Source of the DNA: Shewanella sp. | Lineage (GTDB): Bacteria; Pseudomonadota; Gammaproteobacteria; Enterobacterales; Shewanellaceae | DNA: 62,915 nucleotides | Assembly (NCBI RefSeq): GCF_013214165.1 | Contig: NZ_JABSSM010000009.1 | Coordinates: 1 to 62,915, forward strand | Direction: 5' to 3' | Position numbers and translations under genes: made by a program | Notes under the pieces: model-generated | Told to the model about the DNA's origin: nothing | Databases searched by the model: none | The model's input: only the letters and a program-made list of their open reading frames with translations | Shown here: positions 27,527 through 36,477 of the stretch, piece by piece | Numbering within the stretch: the first letter of the stretch is position 1 | Layout: each line of letters begins with the position of its first letter

Positions 27527-29230
27527 TTAGATCTTAGGGTAGTTAGGCCTGATATCGGTCGGGATCTGTGCCATTTTTTCGTTCAAAGCGGCGACTTCGT
27601 CGGCCATGACGGCATATTTAGCTAAGAAGTCCTTAGATTGTTGATAATCACCTAAGGCTTGGATCATACACACATCACGGACAAGATCTGTGATTGCCTG
27701 GGTCATCTTATCGAAATTAACGCTATATCTTTGTGTACTGGAATCGAAACTGAATGCCTGCTTCTCTTTGAAGTAGTTGTATTGAAACGCGGCGCCGGCG
27801 CCATGGGCTTCATGCACACCAAAACGCATGGAACGGAACAAACCGGCGAAATAGGTGACTAACATATTGTTTTTCTCAGCTTTAGGCAATACACCTTTAT
27901 CCATCAAGAACAACATGTTGTATGCGCCCATCACATCGGCTTTGCCCTCTTCAATCTTAGAGTAAGTCTCCTGTAGCTGCTCGGAAACTGTGGTGGTTTT
28001 ACCATCCTTAATGATAGTTCCCGGACCTAAGCCATGGGATAATTCATGAAAAAGGGTCTCGTTGAAGAAGTATTGCTCCATGAGTAGTGACTGCTGTGGC
28101 TTGGCGATGATCAAGGCTGAGATCGGCTGCATTACCGCCTTGTATTTAGCATTCAGTACGTTTTTCAGCATGACTTTTTTACTGCCTTTCACCTCACGCA
28201 CATATTCATCGTTGGGTAAGTTAAAGGCCGTGGTTTGCACCGCAGGCTTGTTATCACCGCCGCCTGCGACTTGATCCACAACAGAAATCGGTGACTCAGA
28301 ACCACGCTGAAAATTCTTATGTTCATCGGGGATCGGCAAGTTTAGCTCCATCCCCTTAAGGTACTGCTTGTACACGTCGAGCTTGGCACTGTCTTCTGGA
28401 TTACGCACGGTAATAAAGGCTTCAAAAAAGGTCTTGTAGCCAAACAGCTTGTCGGTATATGTCTCATAGGGGCCAATGGCCACTTCGAGTGTGCCATCGA
28501 GATCCATCCAGGCCATCTCAGAATCACGGTATTCATCATTGAGGAAGGCATCGGCTCGCTTAGACAAGAAGGTCTTTAGGCTAGCATCTTGTGTTAAGGC
28601 GGCGGCCTCGCGCATCAATTTAGCCGCCTGCTGCATCTGTGTTGCATAAGCCTGACTGTAGGGGATAGCGATCAGTTTATCGCCCTGACGCTTAATCACG
28701 GTATAACCACTCTTGAATGCGACTTCATCTTGAGGATGGTCTTGGATCCATTGATTAAACTCAGCCTTAGTCATGTCGGTGGGGTATACCCCAGCGCCTT
28801 CTGGGCGAGTGATGTCACCGAAGAATGTTTTATCACCTTCTAATGTATCCCAGGGACCGTAGTGAAGATCATAGAGGGAGAGTAGTTGTTCAGTGTTGGC
28901 CAATTTCGAGTCTTGGATCTGTTTTCTTATCTCGGCATTATTTTCATAGGTCTGCTCCAGATACACCTTATCCAGTACATCGGCAACTGAGATGAGTTTT
29001 CGCAGCACCTGTTTATCGATATCACTTAAGCTAGACAGATCGGCTTGCATATCCACAATAAGAAATTTATCGAGCATGGCTTGATATTTATCAGTAGCCG
29101 CGACAACTTCAGTGGCTTCGAGTGTCTGACTATCTTGGCTGGCTTGTGGTTTGTTGTGGCTCATCTCGACATCCGGCGAACATGCCGACAACGCGGTTAG
29201 CAAGGCTAACGATAATAATGATTTTTTCAT
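27527..29230 (-). CDS. M49-like zinc peptidase lipoprotein (dipeptidyl peptidase III-like)
   Basis: 567 residues with a lipobox LSAC after MKKSLLSLALLTA, so it is a lipoprotein. The zinc site reads HELSH (with HGLGPG after it) and a second helix carries EEGKADVMGAY, corresponding to the M49 motifs HELLGH and EECRAE/D. The shorter HExxH form occurs in the 'dipeptidyl-peptidase 3 family' homologues. It probably cleaves dipeptides from short peptides at the outer membrane, although the changed motif leaves room for a different role. GGGGAAA precedes the start. Confidence 0.82.
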   Translation of the reverse strand: MKKSLLSLALLTALSACSPDVEMSHNKPQASQDSQTLEATEVVAATDKYQAMLDKFLIVDMQADLSSLSDIDKQVLRKLISVADVLDKVYLEQTYENNAEIRKQIQDSKLANTEQLLSLYDLHYGPWDTLEGDKTFFGDITRPEGAGVYPTDMTKAEFNQWIQDHPQDEVAFKSGYTVIKRQGDKLIAIPYSQAYATQMQQAAKLMREAAALTQDASLKTFLSKRADAFLNDEYRDSEMAWMDLDGTLEVAIGPYETYTDKLFGYKTFFEAFITVRNPEDSAKLDVYKQYLKGMELNLPIPDEHKNFQRGSESPISVVDQVAGGGDNKPAVQTTAFNLPNDEYVREVKGSKKVMLKNVLNAKYKAVMQPISALIIAKPQQSLLMEQYFFNETLFHELSHGLGPGTIIKDGKTTTVSEQLQETYSKIEEGKADVMGAYNMLFLMDKGVLPKAEKNNMLVTYFAGLFRSMRFGVHEAHGAGAAFQYNYFKEKQAFSFDSSTQRYSVNFDKMTQAITDLVRDVCMIQALGDYQQSKDFLAKYAVMADEVAALNEKMAQIPTDIRPNYPKI

Positions 29231-29477
29231 TTAAAGATTTCCCCATCTTTTGTTTTTATTGGCGCTTACGTTACAGGTAAATCCAGGTTTGATAAACCCT
29301 GAATAAGCAATTGCCATACTAATTTTTTACGCATCTTGTGTTAGCGGATTCGATAATCGAAGCAAAAAACACAGGGAAATCAGACTCGATAGTAGGCTGT
29401 CTATGTACTTATGACGTATTTTTGTTTAGCTTATCCTCAAATATTCACCGAAACCAACTGGTTCGCAGGAGTTCACT

Positions 29478-30032
29478 ATGATTCAAACGTTAAGCCCGGA
29501 ACATTTTACAGCGGTTATCTCACTGGGTAATCAGGTTCATGGTGACGGCTACCTAGATGAGGCAACGTTAGCCACTCTATATCAAAAAGGGATCAAGGAT
29601 GAGATAAACGCCAATTTTGTCGCCCATCAAGATGGAAAACTGATTGGATTTCGTCTCACTTACGCACCGGGAAATTGGCAAACCGATAAATGGTGTACAC
29701 CCCATGCGTGGGGAATCGAACCCCGAAGAGTCTGTTACTTCAAGTGTAATACCGTAGCCGAGCCAAATCGCGGCGTGGGTATAGGCGGGAAACTGCTGAG
29801 CGCCTCCATCGCAGCAACCAAACGGCAAGGTGCGATAGCTGGAGTAAGCCATCTATGGAAGCAGAGCCCGAATAACTCGGCGGTGAAATACTTTACCAAG
29901 GCGGGCGCAGTGCTGATAAAGGAACACCCAGACAAATGGAATGACCCCAAGGAACACCCGGACTATATTTGTGTCATATGTGGCGCCGATTGCCACTGCA
30001 CTGCCTGTGAAATGTTGCTCATTTTCAAATAA
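29478..30032 (+). CDS. GNAT acetyltransferase with a Cys-rich tail
   Basis: 184 residues with AGGAG 8 bases before the ATG. The acetyl-CoA motif reads RGVGIGGKLL within a standard GNAT core (residues 1-155). The end carries CVICGADCHCTACE, six cysteines and one histidine in 14 residues, suited to binding a metal or a disulphide. I do not know a GNAT family defined by such a tail, so a metal-sensing or metal-binding role is inference only. It precedes the amine oxidoreductase by about 100 bases. Confidence 0.85.
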   Translation: MIQTLSPEHFTAVISLGNQVHGDGYLDEATLATLYQKGIKDEINANFVAHQDGKLIGFRLTYAPGNWQTDKWCTPHAWGIEPRRVCYFKCNTVAEPNRGVGIGGKLLSASIAATKRQGAIAGVSHLWKQSPNNSAVKYFTKAGAVLIKEHPDKWNDPKEHPDYICVICGADCHCTACEMLLIFK

Positions 30033-30133
30033 CAACTTCAAATAACAACTTCAGGCCTGAGTCAGTTTTGGTTCAGATTAACGGCCTCAGTATCACCTCA
30101 TAAACCCTCAATAACTGATCTAAAGTAAACATT

Positions 30134-31492
30134 ATGGCCCAGAACCCAATTAACTCTCAGCATTTCGACCCACTTCTAGCCTCGGGGCCAGGAGGCCTTA
30201 GCTGGCCGGACTCCTACTGGGCGAGTACCATAACGTCGCCGCCTCAAATAAATCCTGCACTCACAGGCACCTGTCAAACCGATGTCGCCATCATAGGTGG
30301 AGGCTACACAGGACTACTGACGGCCTATTATTTGGCTACTGAATTTAATATTGATGCCACTGTATTAGAAGCGAATCAGATAGGATTCGGTGCCAGTGGC
30401 CGTAATGCAGGATTCGTGCTCAAGGGCTCTGGGCGACTAGGTTATGGGCAGATGGCCAACCGTTGGGGACTGGATACGGCGAAAGGCATTTATAGCGAAT
30501 TTAGTCAGGCCGTCGAGCGCGTCGGTGATCTGATCAAGGATAATAAGATATTATGTGAGCCCCAACAGCCTGGCTATCTAAAAATCGCCCATAATGCCAA
30601 GGCCCTCAAGCAACTCGAACAAGCCGCTAGATTTATTACCCGAGAGCTAGGTGGTCAGGCTGAGTTGATCCCCTTAAAGCAACTCACCCATGAGTACATG
30701 GCCCATAAGCAAGCTTATGGGGCACTTAGGTTGGAAGATGGTTTTGGGCTCAACCCACTGAAGTTGCTATTGGGATATAAACAGCTAGTAGAAGCGCGAG
30801 GGATTAAGATCTATGAAAACTCTTGTGTCGAGCAATGGATCGAGGAGCAGGGTAAGCATAGATTGATCACCGCGCAAGGTGAGCTGCTGGCCAAGCGTGT
30901 CGTGACCGCGGGCAATGCCTATACACCTAAGCAGTTTAGTCCACGAGTCGATGGGAAGTTCTTACCCATATTGAGTAACATCATAGTCACCGAGCCCCTG
31001 ACGGCTGAGCAATTGACTGAGTCCGGTCTCAAAACCCACCAGGTGACCATGGATACCCGTATTCTGAAGTATTACTATCGATTGTTACCCGACAATCGTC
31101 TCTTGTTTGGTGGCCGTGGAGCCATATTTGGCAAAGATGCTGCGGATCCCGTGTATGCGCAAAGACTTAAATATTCACTCAATCAATGTTTCCCCGCTTT
31201 AGCCAAAGTCGGGGTGTCATACAATTGGACTGGGTGGATTGCGGCCACCATGGATGATATGCCCCATGTTTATCAAGAGGATGGAGTGGGTTATAGCTTA
31301 GGCTATTGTGGCTCAGGAGTGTCCTTCAGCGCCCAAGCCGCCTTTCGTCTCGCCCAGAGTATTGCAGGTGAGAAAACCCCCGACTTGCCACTCTACAGGC
31401 AGGCACTCCCCGCCTTTCCTATGCAGGGGCTGAGGCGATTAGGTCAATGGGGCTACTATAATTATGCTTGGTTAAGAGACAGATATGGTTAA
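30134..31492 (+). CDS. FAD-dependent amine oxidoreductase (DAO/PuuB-like)
   Basis: 452 residues. The Rossmann motif VAIIGGGYTGLLTAYYLA and GFGASGRNAGFVLKGSG mark the DAO family. The C-terminal FAD-closing segment is YSLGYCGSGVSFSAQAA. The order, with the N-terminal LSWPDSYWA, is that of gamma-glutamylputrescine oxidoreductase-type enzymes, which oxidise amines and release peroxide. The amine substrate is not fixed and no puu genes are adjacent. The start ATG follows a weak ribosome site. Confidence 0.85.
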   Translation: MAQNPINSQHFDPLLASGPGGLSWPDSYWASTITSPPQINPALTGTCQTDVAIIGGGYTGLLTAYYLATEFNIDATVLEANQIGFGASGRNAGFVLKGSGRLGYGQMANRWGLDTAKGIYSEFSQAVERVGDLIKDNKILCEPQQPGYLKIAHNAKALKQLEQAARFITRELGGQAELIPLKQLTHEYMAHKQAYGALRLEDGFGLNPLKLLLGYKQLVEARGIKIYENSCVEQWIEEQGKHRLITAQGELLAKRVVTAGNAYTPKQFSPRVDGKFLPILSNIIVTEPLTAEQLTESGLKTHQVTMDTRILKYYYRLLPDNRLLFGGRGAIFGKDAADPVYAQRLKYSLNQCFPALAKVGVSYNWTGWIAATMDDMPHVYQEDGVGYSLGYCGSGVSFSAQAAFRLAQSIAGEKTPDLPLYRQALPAFPMQGLRRLGQWGYYNYAWLRDRYG

Positions 31493-31681
31493 GCCTTGTC
31501 ACTAAAGCAATGGGGTTAAACGCTGGGTGGATATCTGTGGCTCGAATTAATTTAGCCGTTTTTACTTTTTACTTTTAACAATTAAGTCTAGTTCAGCATT
31601 TATCTGTTTGATATTGGATCTCTTTAGTGCGAATTAGCGCCGTACTTGCTATTATTAATGACTGCTCAACAGGGGAACAAA

Positions 31682-31957
31682 ATGAAATCGCAATTAGATA
31701 AGATGCTCACTACACACGACAAGCTAGTCCACTCTGAAGGGGTGAAGATTATTTCTCATACTCAAAGAGATGTTGAAGAGTGGGTACAACACACTGTGAT
31801 GATAGAGGGCTGTGATGCGCCATTTAAGTTTAGACGGCCTAAGAAGTTCAAATGCCTTAAGGGAAACCGTGTCAATATGACCTATTATCCAGAAACTGAA
31901 AAAGTGGCGGGATTTGAAATAGAGGTCATGAAGGTAGTCCGAATTAAACGGTTTTAA
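31682..31957 (+). CDS. small basic hypothetical protein
   Basis: 91 residues from the ATG at 31682, chosen for AGGGGA upstream; the longer frame from 31646 lacks a ribosome site. It is soluble, Lys/Arg-rich, with a short beta-type centre (EEWVQHTVMIEGCDAPF, FRRPKKFKCLKGNRVNMTYY). One Cys is in each of the two half-motifs. I do not recognise the family. Confidence 0.65.
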   Translation: MKSQLDKMLTTHDKLVHSEGVKIISHTQRDVEEWVQHTVMIEGCDAPFKFRRPKKFKCLKGNRVNMTYYPETEKVAGFEIEVMKVVRIKRF

Positions 31958-32194
31958 CGATTTCATCTCATTTTGGTCAACTAAAAACTGAATTCAGTTG
32001 CAACCTTGTGATAACAATATGACTCGATTCCTCTGAAAAACTCAGTGACCCTGTGTCTACAATTCAGGTGCTGTAACTTAAAAACTCATACCTCATTAAG
32101 TCTACATTCAGTAACTTTACGTTACTATCTTCCTGTTTACGGCTAATACACAACGTAGTAGTCTATTAGCATTGTGATTACAAAAGGTGTCCTG

Positions 32195-32587
32195 ATGAAT
32201 AAAGTACTACTAATGGCGGGTTTGTTTCTGTTCCACACAACTGCCTCGGCTTCGAATATCATTATCGATAAATCCGGTGTCGATGAAAAAGATTACATTT
32301 ATGATATGCATCAGTGTACTGAATTATCACAGCAGGCCCAGATGAAACAAACAGAAGGTGGTTTGGTATCGGGTGCAGCTAAAGGTGCTGCCCTAGGTGC
32401 AGCCGCGGGAGCCATTTCCGGAGGCTCGGGGAGTTCTGCGGCCAAGACGGGGGCGGCCGTGGGTGTAGTAGGCGGCAGCCTGGGCAGAAATCGCTCTAAG
32501 AGACAAAATGAAGCCAGCCATGAAGCAGAGAAACAGATGGTGGTGAGAAACTGCATGATTAATCGAGGCTACATAGTACTCAACTGA
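32195..32587 (+). CDS. exported glycine-zipper protein
   Basis: 130 residues from the ATG at 32195, with AAGGTG ahead. A signal peptide (NKVLLMAGLFLFHTTASA) is followed by a short N-terminal domain with a Cys, and then a Gly/Ala-rich glycine-zipper stretch (about residues 57-92, GAAKGAALGAAAGAISGG) that can insert as a helical pair in membranes. A Cys-containing C-terminus follows (RNCMINRGYIVLN). These are often small envelope or stress proteins; the exact function is unknown. Confidence 0.75.
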   Translation: MNKVLLMAGLFLFHTTASASNIIIDKSGVDEKDYIYDMHQCTELSQQAQMKQTEGGLVSGAAKGAALGAAAGAISGGSGSSAAKTGAAVGVVGGSLGRNRSKRQNEASHEAEKQMVVRNCMINRGYIVLN

Positions 32588-32615
32588 TCCAGGCAAGCAA
32601 TGAGTTCTGACTAGG

Positions 32616-32700
32616 ACTCATTCAAGGTACTCATTCAAGGTACTCATTCAAAAAACACTCCAATGGCTATAAAAAAGCCCGCGAGCAAGCGGGCTTTTTT
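32616..32700 (+). terminator. 13-bp tandem repeats followed by a terminator
   Basis: Three 13-bp units ACTCATTCAAGGT run 32616-32654. A strong hairpin then follows (GCCCGC paired with GCGGGC, 32671-32700) with A and T runs on both sides. The 326-bp stretch 32588-32912 between the glycine-zipper gene and the convergent bacterioferritin gene has nothing else that I can support. Confidence 0.85.
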
Positions 32701-32912
32701 ATAGCATAAATTTCTTATGCGCTAAGCGAGTAGGTGAGGTGCTGATGCAAAAGTTGGATGCAGCGTACGCTTAAGCCAAGGTTGAGCTAGTTTTTTGCAT
32801 GATATTCAGAGTTATCCTATTCCTCGAGCTTGGTATCATGGGGCACATTCCTTAACTATTTTGATGCTATTAATGCACAGGCCAGAGCCACCAAGGCTGT
32901 CTTCAAAACCGA

Positions 32913-33395
32913 TTAGCTATCTTGGTTGCCCATCTGGGATTGCACATAGTTGTGGATCCCCATCTTATCTATCAGGCCAAGATGTTGTTCTAGCCAGTAG
33001 ATATGATCCATTTCGGTATCATCGAGTAAGTCTTCGAGTATTTCTCGGCTGATATAATCTTGTTCTGTTTCACAGATCCCGATGATTTTTCTGAGGCTAT
33101 CCGCCACGGTTCTTTCTGCGGCAAGATCGTTTTCCAACATCTGTTTGACGTTATCGCCGATATTAACCGCTTGTCTCGAAGCAGTATCAGGCTTGCCTTC
33201 CAGAAACAATATGCGTTGAGTCAAGCGCTTTGCATGCTCCAATTCCTCTCCATATTCGTGAGCCAACTTCTCATGGAGTTTGTTGATCCCCCAATCTTCA
33301 TACATCTTAGAATGAGCCAGATACTGATCCATTGAGGTTAACTCGAGGGTGAGTTGTTTGTTTAAGTGGTTGATGACGCTCTGAACACCTTTCAT
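32913..33395 (-). CDS. bfr: bacterioferritin subunit with ferroxidase centre but without haem Met
   Basis: 160 residues. Iron-storage bacterioferritin that oxidises and stores iron in the cytoplasm. Compared with E. coli Bfr (from memory) the ferroxidase ligands Glu18, Glu51, His54, Glu94, Glu127 and His130 all appear conserved. The haem-ligand position Met52 is Leu (EELEHAK). The start is separated from the upstream subunit by one base and its ribosome site GGAGG lies inside that gene's end, so the two are translated as a pair. Likely co-assembles with the upstream subunit. Confidence 0.9.
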   Translation of the reverse strand: MKGVQSVINHLNKQLTLELTSMDQYLAHSKMYEDWGINKLHEKLAHEYGEELEHAKRLTQRILFLEGKPDTASRQAVNIGDNVKQMLENDLAAERTVADSLRKIIGICETEQDYISREILEDLLDDTEMDHIYWLEQHLGLIDKMGIHNYVQSQMGNQDS

Positions 33396-33396
33396 G

Positions 33397-33867
33397 TTAA
33401 TCCTCCATCATGGTTTGCTGGTAATTTTCAATGCCTGTGGCAACGATGAGGAACTGTTGCGACTCGATCCAATCCAGCTGGTCTTCTTCACCCTCTAAGA
33501 TCTTTTCGAGTAACTCTCGACTGACGTAATCTTCTTCGGTTTCACACAAGGCGATAGCCGCACGCAATGCTGCAATTTGTTCTTCTTGCAGATCTTTATC
33601 GCACTGAATCATCTCTTCTGTATGCTCACCTATCCGCAGTCTATTCAGTTGCTGCAGGTTAGGCAGGGCCTCTAGAAACAAAATCCGTTCAATCAGATCA
33701 TCGGCTTGTTTCATGTCTAGAATTGATTTTTTATATTCTTTCTCGTTCAGTTGTGCTAATCCCCAATTTTTATAAATGCGGGCATGTAAGAAATATTGGT
33801 TGATTGAAGTGAGTTCTAACAGCAACATCTGATTCAGTACTTGGGTGACTTTACTCTTACCTTTCAT
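33397..33867 (-). CDS. bfr: bacterioferritin subunit with haem Met but altered ferroxidase centre
   Basis: 156 residues from the ATG at 33867 with GGAGAG upstream; an in-frame extension to 33939 is not expected. The sequence follows E. coli Bfr closely (ILFLEALPNLQQLNRLRIGE). Met52 (haem-b ligand) is kept in DMKQADD, but the ferroxidase positions Glu51 and His54 read Asp and Gln, Glu94 reads Gln, and His130 reads Gln. This is the complementary defect to the downstream partner and suggests a mixed 24-mer in which this subunit binds haem. The Fur-like box at 34080-34098 lies about 215 bases upstream. Confidence 0.9.
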   Translation of the reverse strand: MKGKSKVTQVLNQMLLLELTSINQYFLHARIYKNWGLAQLNEKEYKKSILDMKQADDLIERILFLEALPNLQQLNRLRIGEHTEEMIQCDKDLQEEQIAALRAAIALCETEEDYVSRELLEKILEGEEDQLDWIESQQFLIVATGIENYQQTMMED

Positions 33868-34079
33868 CAGTACTCTCCAAAAGCTCGTTAATCTTGTTGG
33901 CCCTGTCGACCAACGGTTAGCTATGGGGCTTGACATCATTTAAGCAAATTGCCACCACCCTAGTGAAACTTGGTCCCTACTACTTTAATAATAGGTAATT
34001 TCACCTTATACGCTAGACCAATTTATTATGCTTGAAAATATTATAGGTAGGTGAAAGATAAGCAATTTGTAACAGTAAG

Positions 34080-34098
34080 GAGAGTGATTATCATTCAA
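34080..34098. promoter_or_regulatory. Fur-like box upstream of the bacterioferritin pair
   Basis: Fourteen of 19 positions match the Fur consensus, with an uninterrupted core TGATTATCATT at 34085-34095. It sits 213 bases before the bacterioferritin start and beyond the stop of the methyltransferase gene. The context (iron storage) supports iron control, but no experiment was seen. The rest of the 349-bp gap shows only the terminator at 34116-34147. Confidence 0.5.
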
Positions 34099-34115
34099 CA
34101 TATGCAGTATAAAAG

Positions 34116-34147
34116 ACAAAAAAATACCTCATTGATTAATGAGGTAT
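34116..34147 (-). terminator. rho-independent terminator of the RNA methyltransferase gene
   Basis: ATACCTCAT pairs with ATGAGGTAT around a 6-base loop. On the minus strand it is followed by seven or eight T and lies 70 bases after the stop at 34217. Confidence 0.85.
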
Positions 34148-34216
34148 AGATGACTAGCAAGGGACTGAATACTATTTTTTTCACCTATAAAAACAGATAG
34201 ATTGGTATGAGTTTAG

Positions 34217-34918
34217 TCAGCCTTGTTTCTCGTTAGCATTTAGCTGCCTGGTAATATCATTGAGTAATTGGTGCGCCATCTTACAGTCCCTGTCACCGAG
34301 TAAACTCATGCCATCGAGTAACCAGCGGGACAGTTTTACATCATCTTGAGTGTTCAGCTGCTGTAACAAGGTCTTGGTTCTGTTTTTCAGGGCCTGTAGT
34401 TGACCCTCTTGTGCATCGACTTGCTTATGTTTGAGCCGATTATTGACTTCACTTAGGGCGTAGCTGTATACCATGACAGCTTGAGCCAGATTGAGGGAAG
34501 GGTAGTCGTTTATCAGGGGCACATAGGAAAAAAGATCACATAACTCCAGCTCACTGTTGGACAAGCCACTGGACTCCCGGCCGAAGATCAAGGCAATCTT
34601 CTGTACCGATCCTGATTGCCGTAATACTGTGTCTTTAAGCTCGTCAGGCGTCAAGTACTGCCTGGGAGTTCCCCTCTCTCTCGCAGTGGTTGCTATCAAG
34701 TGATCATATTGCGCTCGAATGTCTACAACTGAGTCAACGACTAAGGTACGTTCCAATATATCTGTGGCACCGTGGGCGAGCCAATGTGCTTCTTTATCCA
34801 GATGTAGGTTTGAATTGACTAAAATAAGCTGTTCAAAGCCCATGGTTTTTATTGCCCTGGCGGCGGCGCCGACATTGGCTGGACGACTAGGTTCTACGAG
34901 CACGAAAACAAGAGACAT
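34217..34918 (-). CDS. SPOUT (TrmH/TrmJ-family) RNA methyltransferase, LasT-like
   Basis: 233 residues of a SPOUT knotted methyltransferase. The SpoU motifs are FVLVEPSRPANVGAAARAIKTMG at the start, FGRESSGLSNSELELCD and SLNLAQAVMVYSYAL in the AdoMet-binding knot. Size and pattern match TrmJ/LasT-type tRNA or rRNA 2'-O-methyltransferases. TrmJ proper targets tRNA position 32; LasT's target is not established, and I cannot separate the two by sequence alone. Monocistronic, with its own terminator. Confidence 0.85.
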   Translation of the reverse strand: MSLVFVLVEPSRPANVGAAARAIKTMGFEQLILVNSNLHLDKEAHWLAHGATDILERTLVVDSVVDIRAQYDHLIATTARERGTPRQYLTPDELKDTVLRQSGSVQKIALIFGRESSGLSNSELELCDLFSYVPLINDYPSLNLAQAVMVYSYALSEVNNRLKHKQVDAQEGQLQALKNRTKTLLQQLNTQDDVKLSRWLLDGMSLLGDRDCKMAHQLLNDITRQLNANEKQG

Positions 34919-35177
34919 ATAATGGCAGACTGAAGAGGGTAAACGGTGACATATTTTTACCCGAACTTAGATCAAAGTAAATGGCTCTGCGGGTTATTTT
35001 ACTGACCGGAGTCAATATGCTCTGGACCTCAAAGCTTAGGAGGCTCGAGTGATGCCTGATGGGTAAACCCGATATCCCTGCAACCCCTATCGCCAGTATT
35101 GGTATATGAAAATTCTGGCATATCTAACACAGGTATCGACAAGTAAAGCGTACCGCGCCGGCATGTTTTCTGGGCAT

Positions 35178-35208
35178 AAAAAAGCCAACCTTAGAGGTTG
35201 GCTTTTTC
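35178..35208. terminator. rho-independent terminator of the GAPDH gene
   Basis: AAAAAAGCCAACC pairs with GGTTGGCTTTTT around TTAGA. It lies 16 bases after the stop codon of the minus-strand GAPDH gene. The remainder of 34919-35223 contains nothing further that I recognise. Confidence 0.88.
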
Positions 35209-35223
35209 TAGAGTCTGCTGAGA

Positions 35224-36234
35224 TTACTTGGCAGTCATCAAGGCGACGGCATTATCTAGCATACGGTTACTGAAGCCCCACTCGTTGTCATACCAGGCCA
35301 TGACTTTCACAAGACGGCCGTTGACGCGAGTTTGAGTCGCATCGAAGTTACAGGAGAATGGGTTGTGGTTGAAGTCAATAGAAACCAAAGGCTCCTTGTT
35401 GACGGCTAACACTTCACTCATAGGAGATAGCGATGCTGCACTGTCGATAATGGCATTGATCTCTTCTACCGTAGTATCACGAGTCGAGATGAATGTTAAG
35501 TCGACCAAGGACACGTTAACAGTCGGAACACGTACAGCTAATCCATCGAACTTGCCGGCAAGCTCAGGAAGCACGAGTCCAACGGCTGCAGCAGCACCAG
35601 TCTTAGTCGGGATCATTGACATTGCAGCTGCACGAGCACGACGTAGGTCAGTGTGATAAACATCTGACAAACGTTGGTCGTTAGTGTAGGCGTGAATCGT
35701 TGTCATCAGGCCTGACTCGATACCGATCTCATCGTTTAACGGCTTAACCATAGGTGCTAAACAGTTTGTGGTACAAGAAGCGTTCGAGACCACAGTCATG
35801 TCAGAGGTGATGACATTGTTGTTAACACCATATACGACGGTGGCGTCTACGTTTTTACCCGGTGCAGAGATAAGAACTTTCTTAGCACCCGCATCAAGAT
35901 GCGCTTGTACGGCTGCTTTAGATGTGAAGATACCGGTACATTCAAATACCACATCTATGTTTAATTCGGCCCAAGGCAGTTTAGACGGGTCTCTCTCAGA
36001 AAAGGTCAGTATCTTGTCTTGGTTAACATAGATGGCTTCACCGTCATGATCGACTTTAGCGTTGAAACGACCATGAACAGAGTCATACTTGGTCAGGTGA
36101 GCGTTGATAGATGAATCGCCAAGGTCATTGAGTGCAACGATCTGGATTGGATAGTCCTTTTCGCTTTCATAAAGTGCACGTAAAATATTTCGTCCGATAC
36201 GGCCATAACCGTTAATTGCTACGCGGATAGTCAT
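35224..36234 (-). CDS. gapA: glyceraldehyde-3-phosphate dehydrogenase
   Basis: 336 residues, standard length, with AGAGGGA before the ATG. The nucleotide fold starts NGYGRIGRN. The acidic Asp37 (after Asn36) at the end of the second strand suggests NAD. The catalytic Cys154 is in NASCTTNC, with His and Arg in HAYTNDQ and [16 protein letters not shown]. It catalyses the NAD-linked oxidation of glyceraldehyde-3-phosphate. Erythrose-4-phosphate dehydrogenase is a close relative and cannot be fully excluded. Divergent from the lipoprotein and near the longer GAPDH. Confidence 0.9.
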   Translation of the reverse strand: MTIRVAINGYGRIGRNILRALYESEKDYPIQIVALNDLGDSSINAHLTKYDSVHGRFNAKVDHDGEAIYVNQDKILTFSERDPSKLPWAELNIDVVFECTGIFTSKAAVQAHLDAGAKKVLISAPGKNVDATVVYGVNNNVITSDMTVVSNASCTTNCLAPMVKPLNDEIGIESGLMTTIHAYTNDQRLSDVYHTDLRRARAAAMSMIPTKTGAAAAVGLVLPELAGKFDGLAVRVPTVNVSLVDLTFISTRDTTVEEINAIIDSAASLSPMSEVLAVNKEPLVSIDFNHNPFSCNFDATQTRVNGRLVKVMAWYDNEWGFSNRMLDNAVALMTAK

Positions 36235-36253
36235 TCGATATCCCTCTGGTGAT

Positions 36254-36283
36254 TTGTAAAATTATTTTCTGGTTGTAAAATTA
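36254..36283. promoter_or_regulatory. direct repeat upstream of gapA
   Basis: TTGTAAAATTA occurs twice (36254-36264 and 36273-36283), 19 bases apart, 20 bases upstream of the gapA start region. It has partial likeness to HexR sites (11 of 15 for each), but the right half is poor. Possible regulator site. Confidence 0.3.
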
Positions 36284-36477
36284 CCAAACTGACAGCTAGC
36301 GTCAAGTAATATCCCCTATAAAAGCCATTTATGCATAACATTTTCGCTTTTATTTTTACATTGGTCATGTTTTTAACAAATAGTCGTTTACCAACTGTAA
36401 ATATCTTCCAATATGGCATACATTTTTCTACGGCAAAGCGCCAATAATAAAGTGGGGGAAAGCTAGGCAATTCTTGC

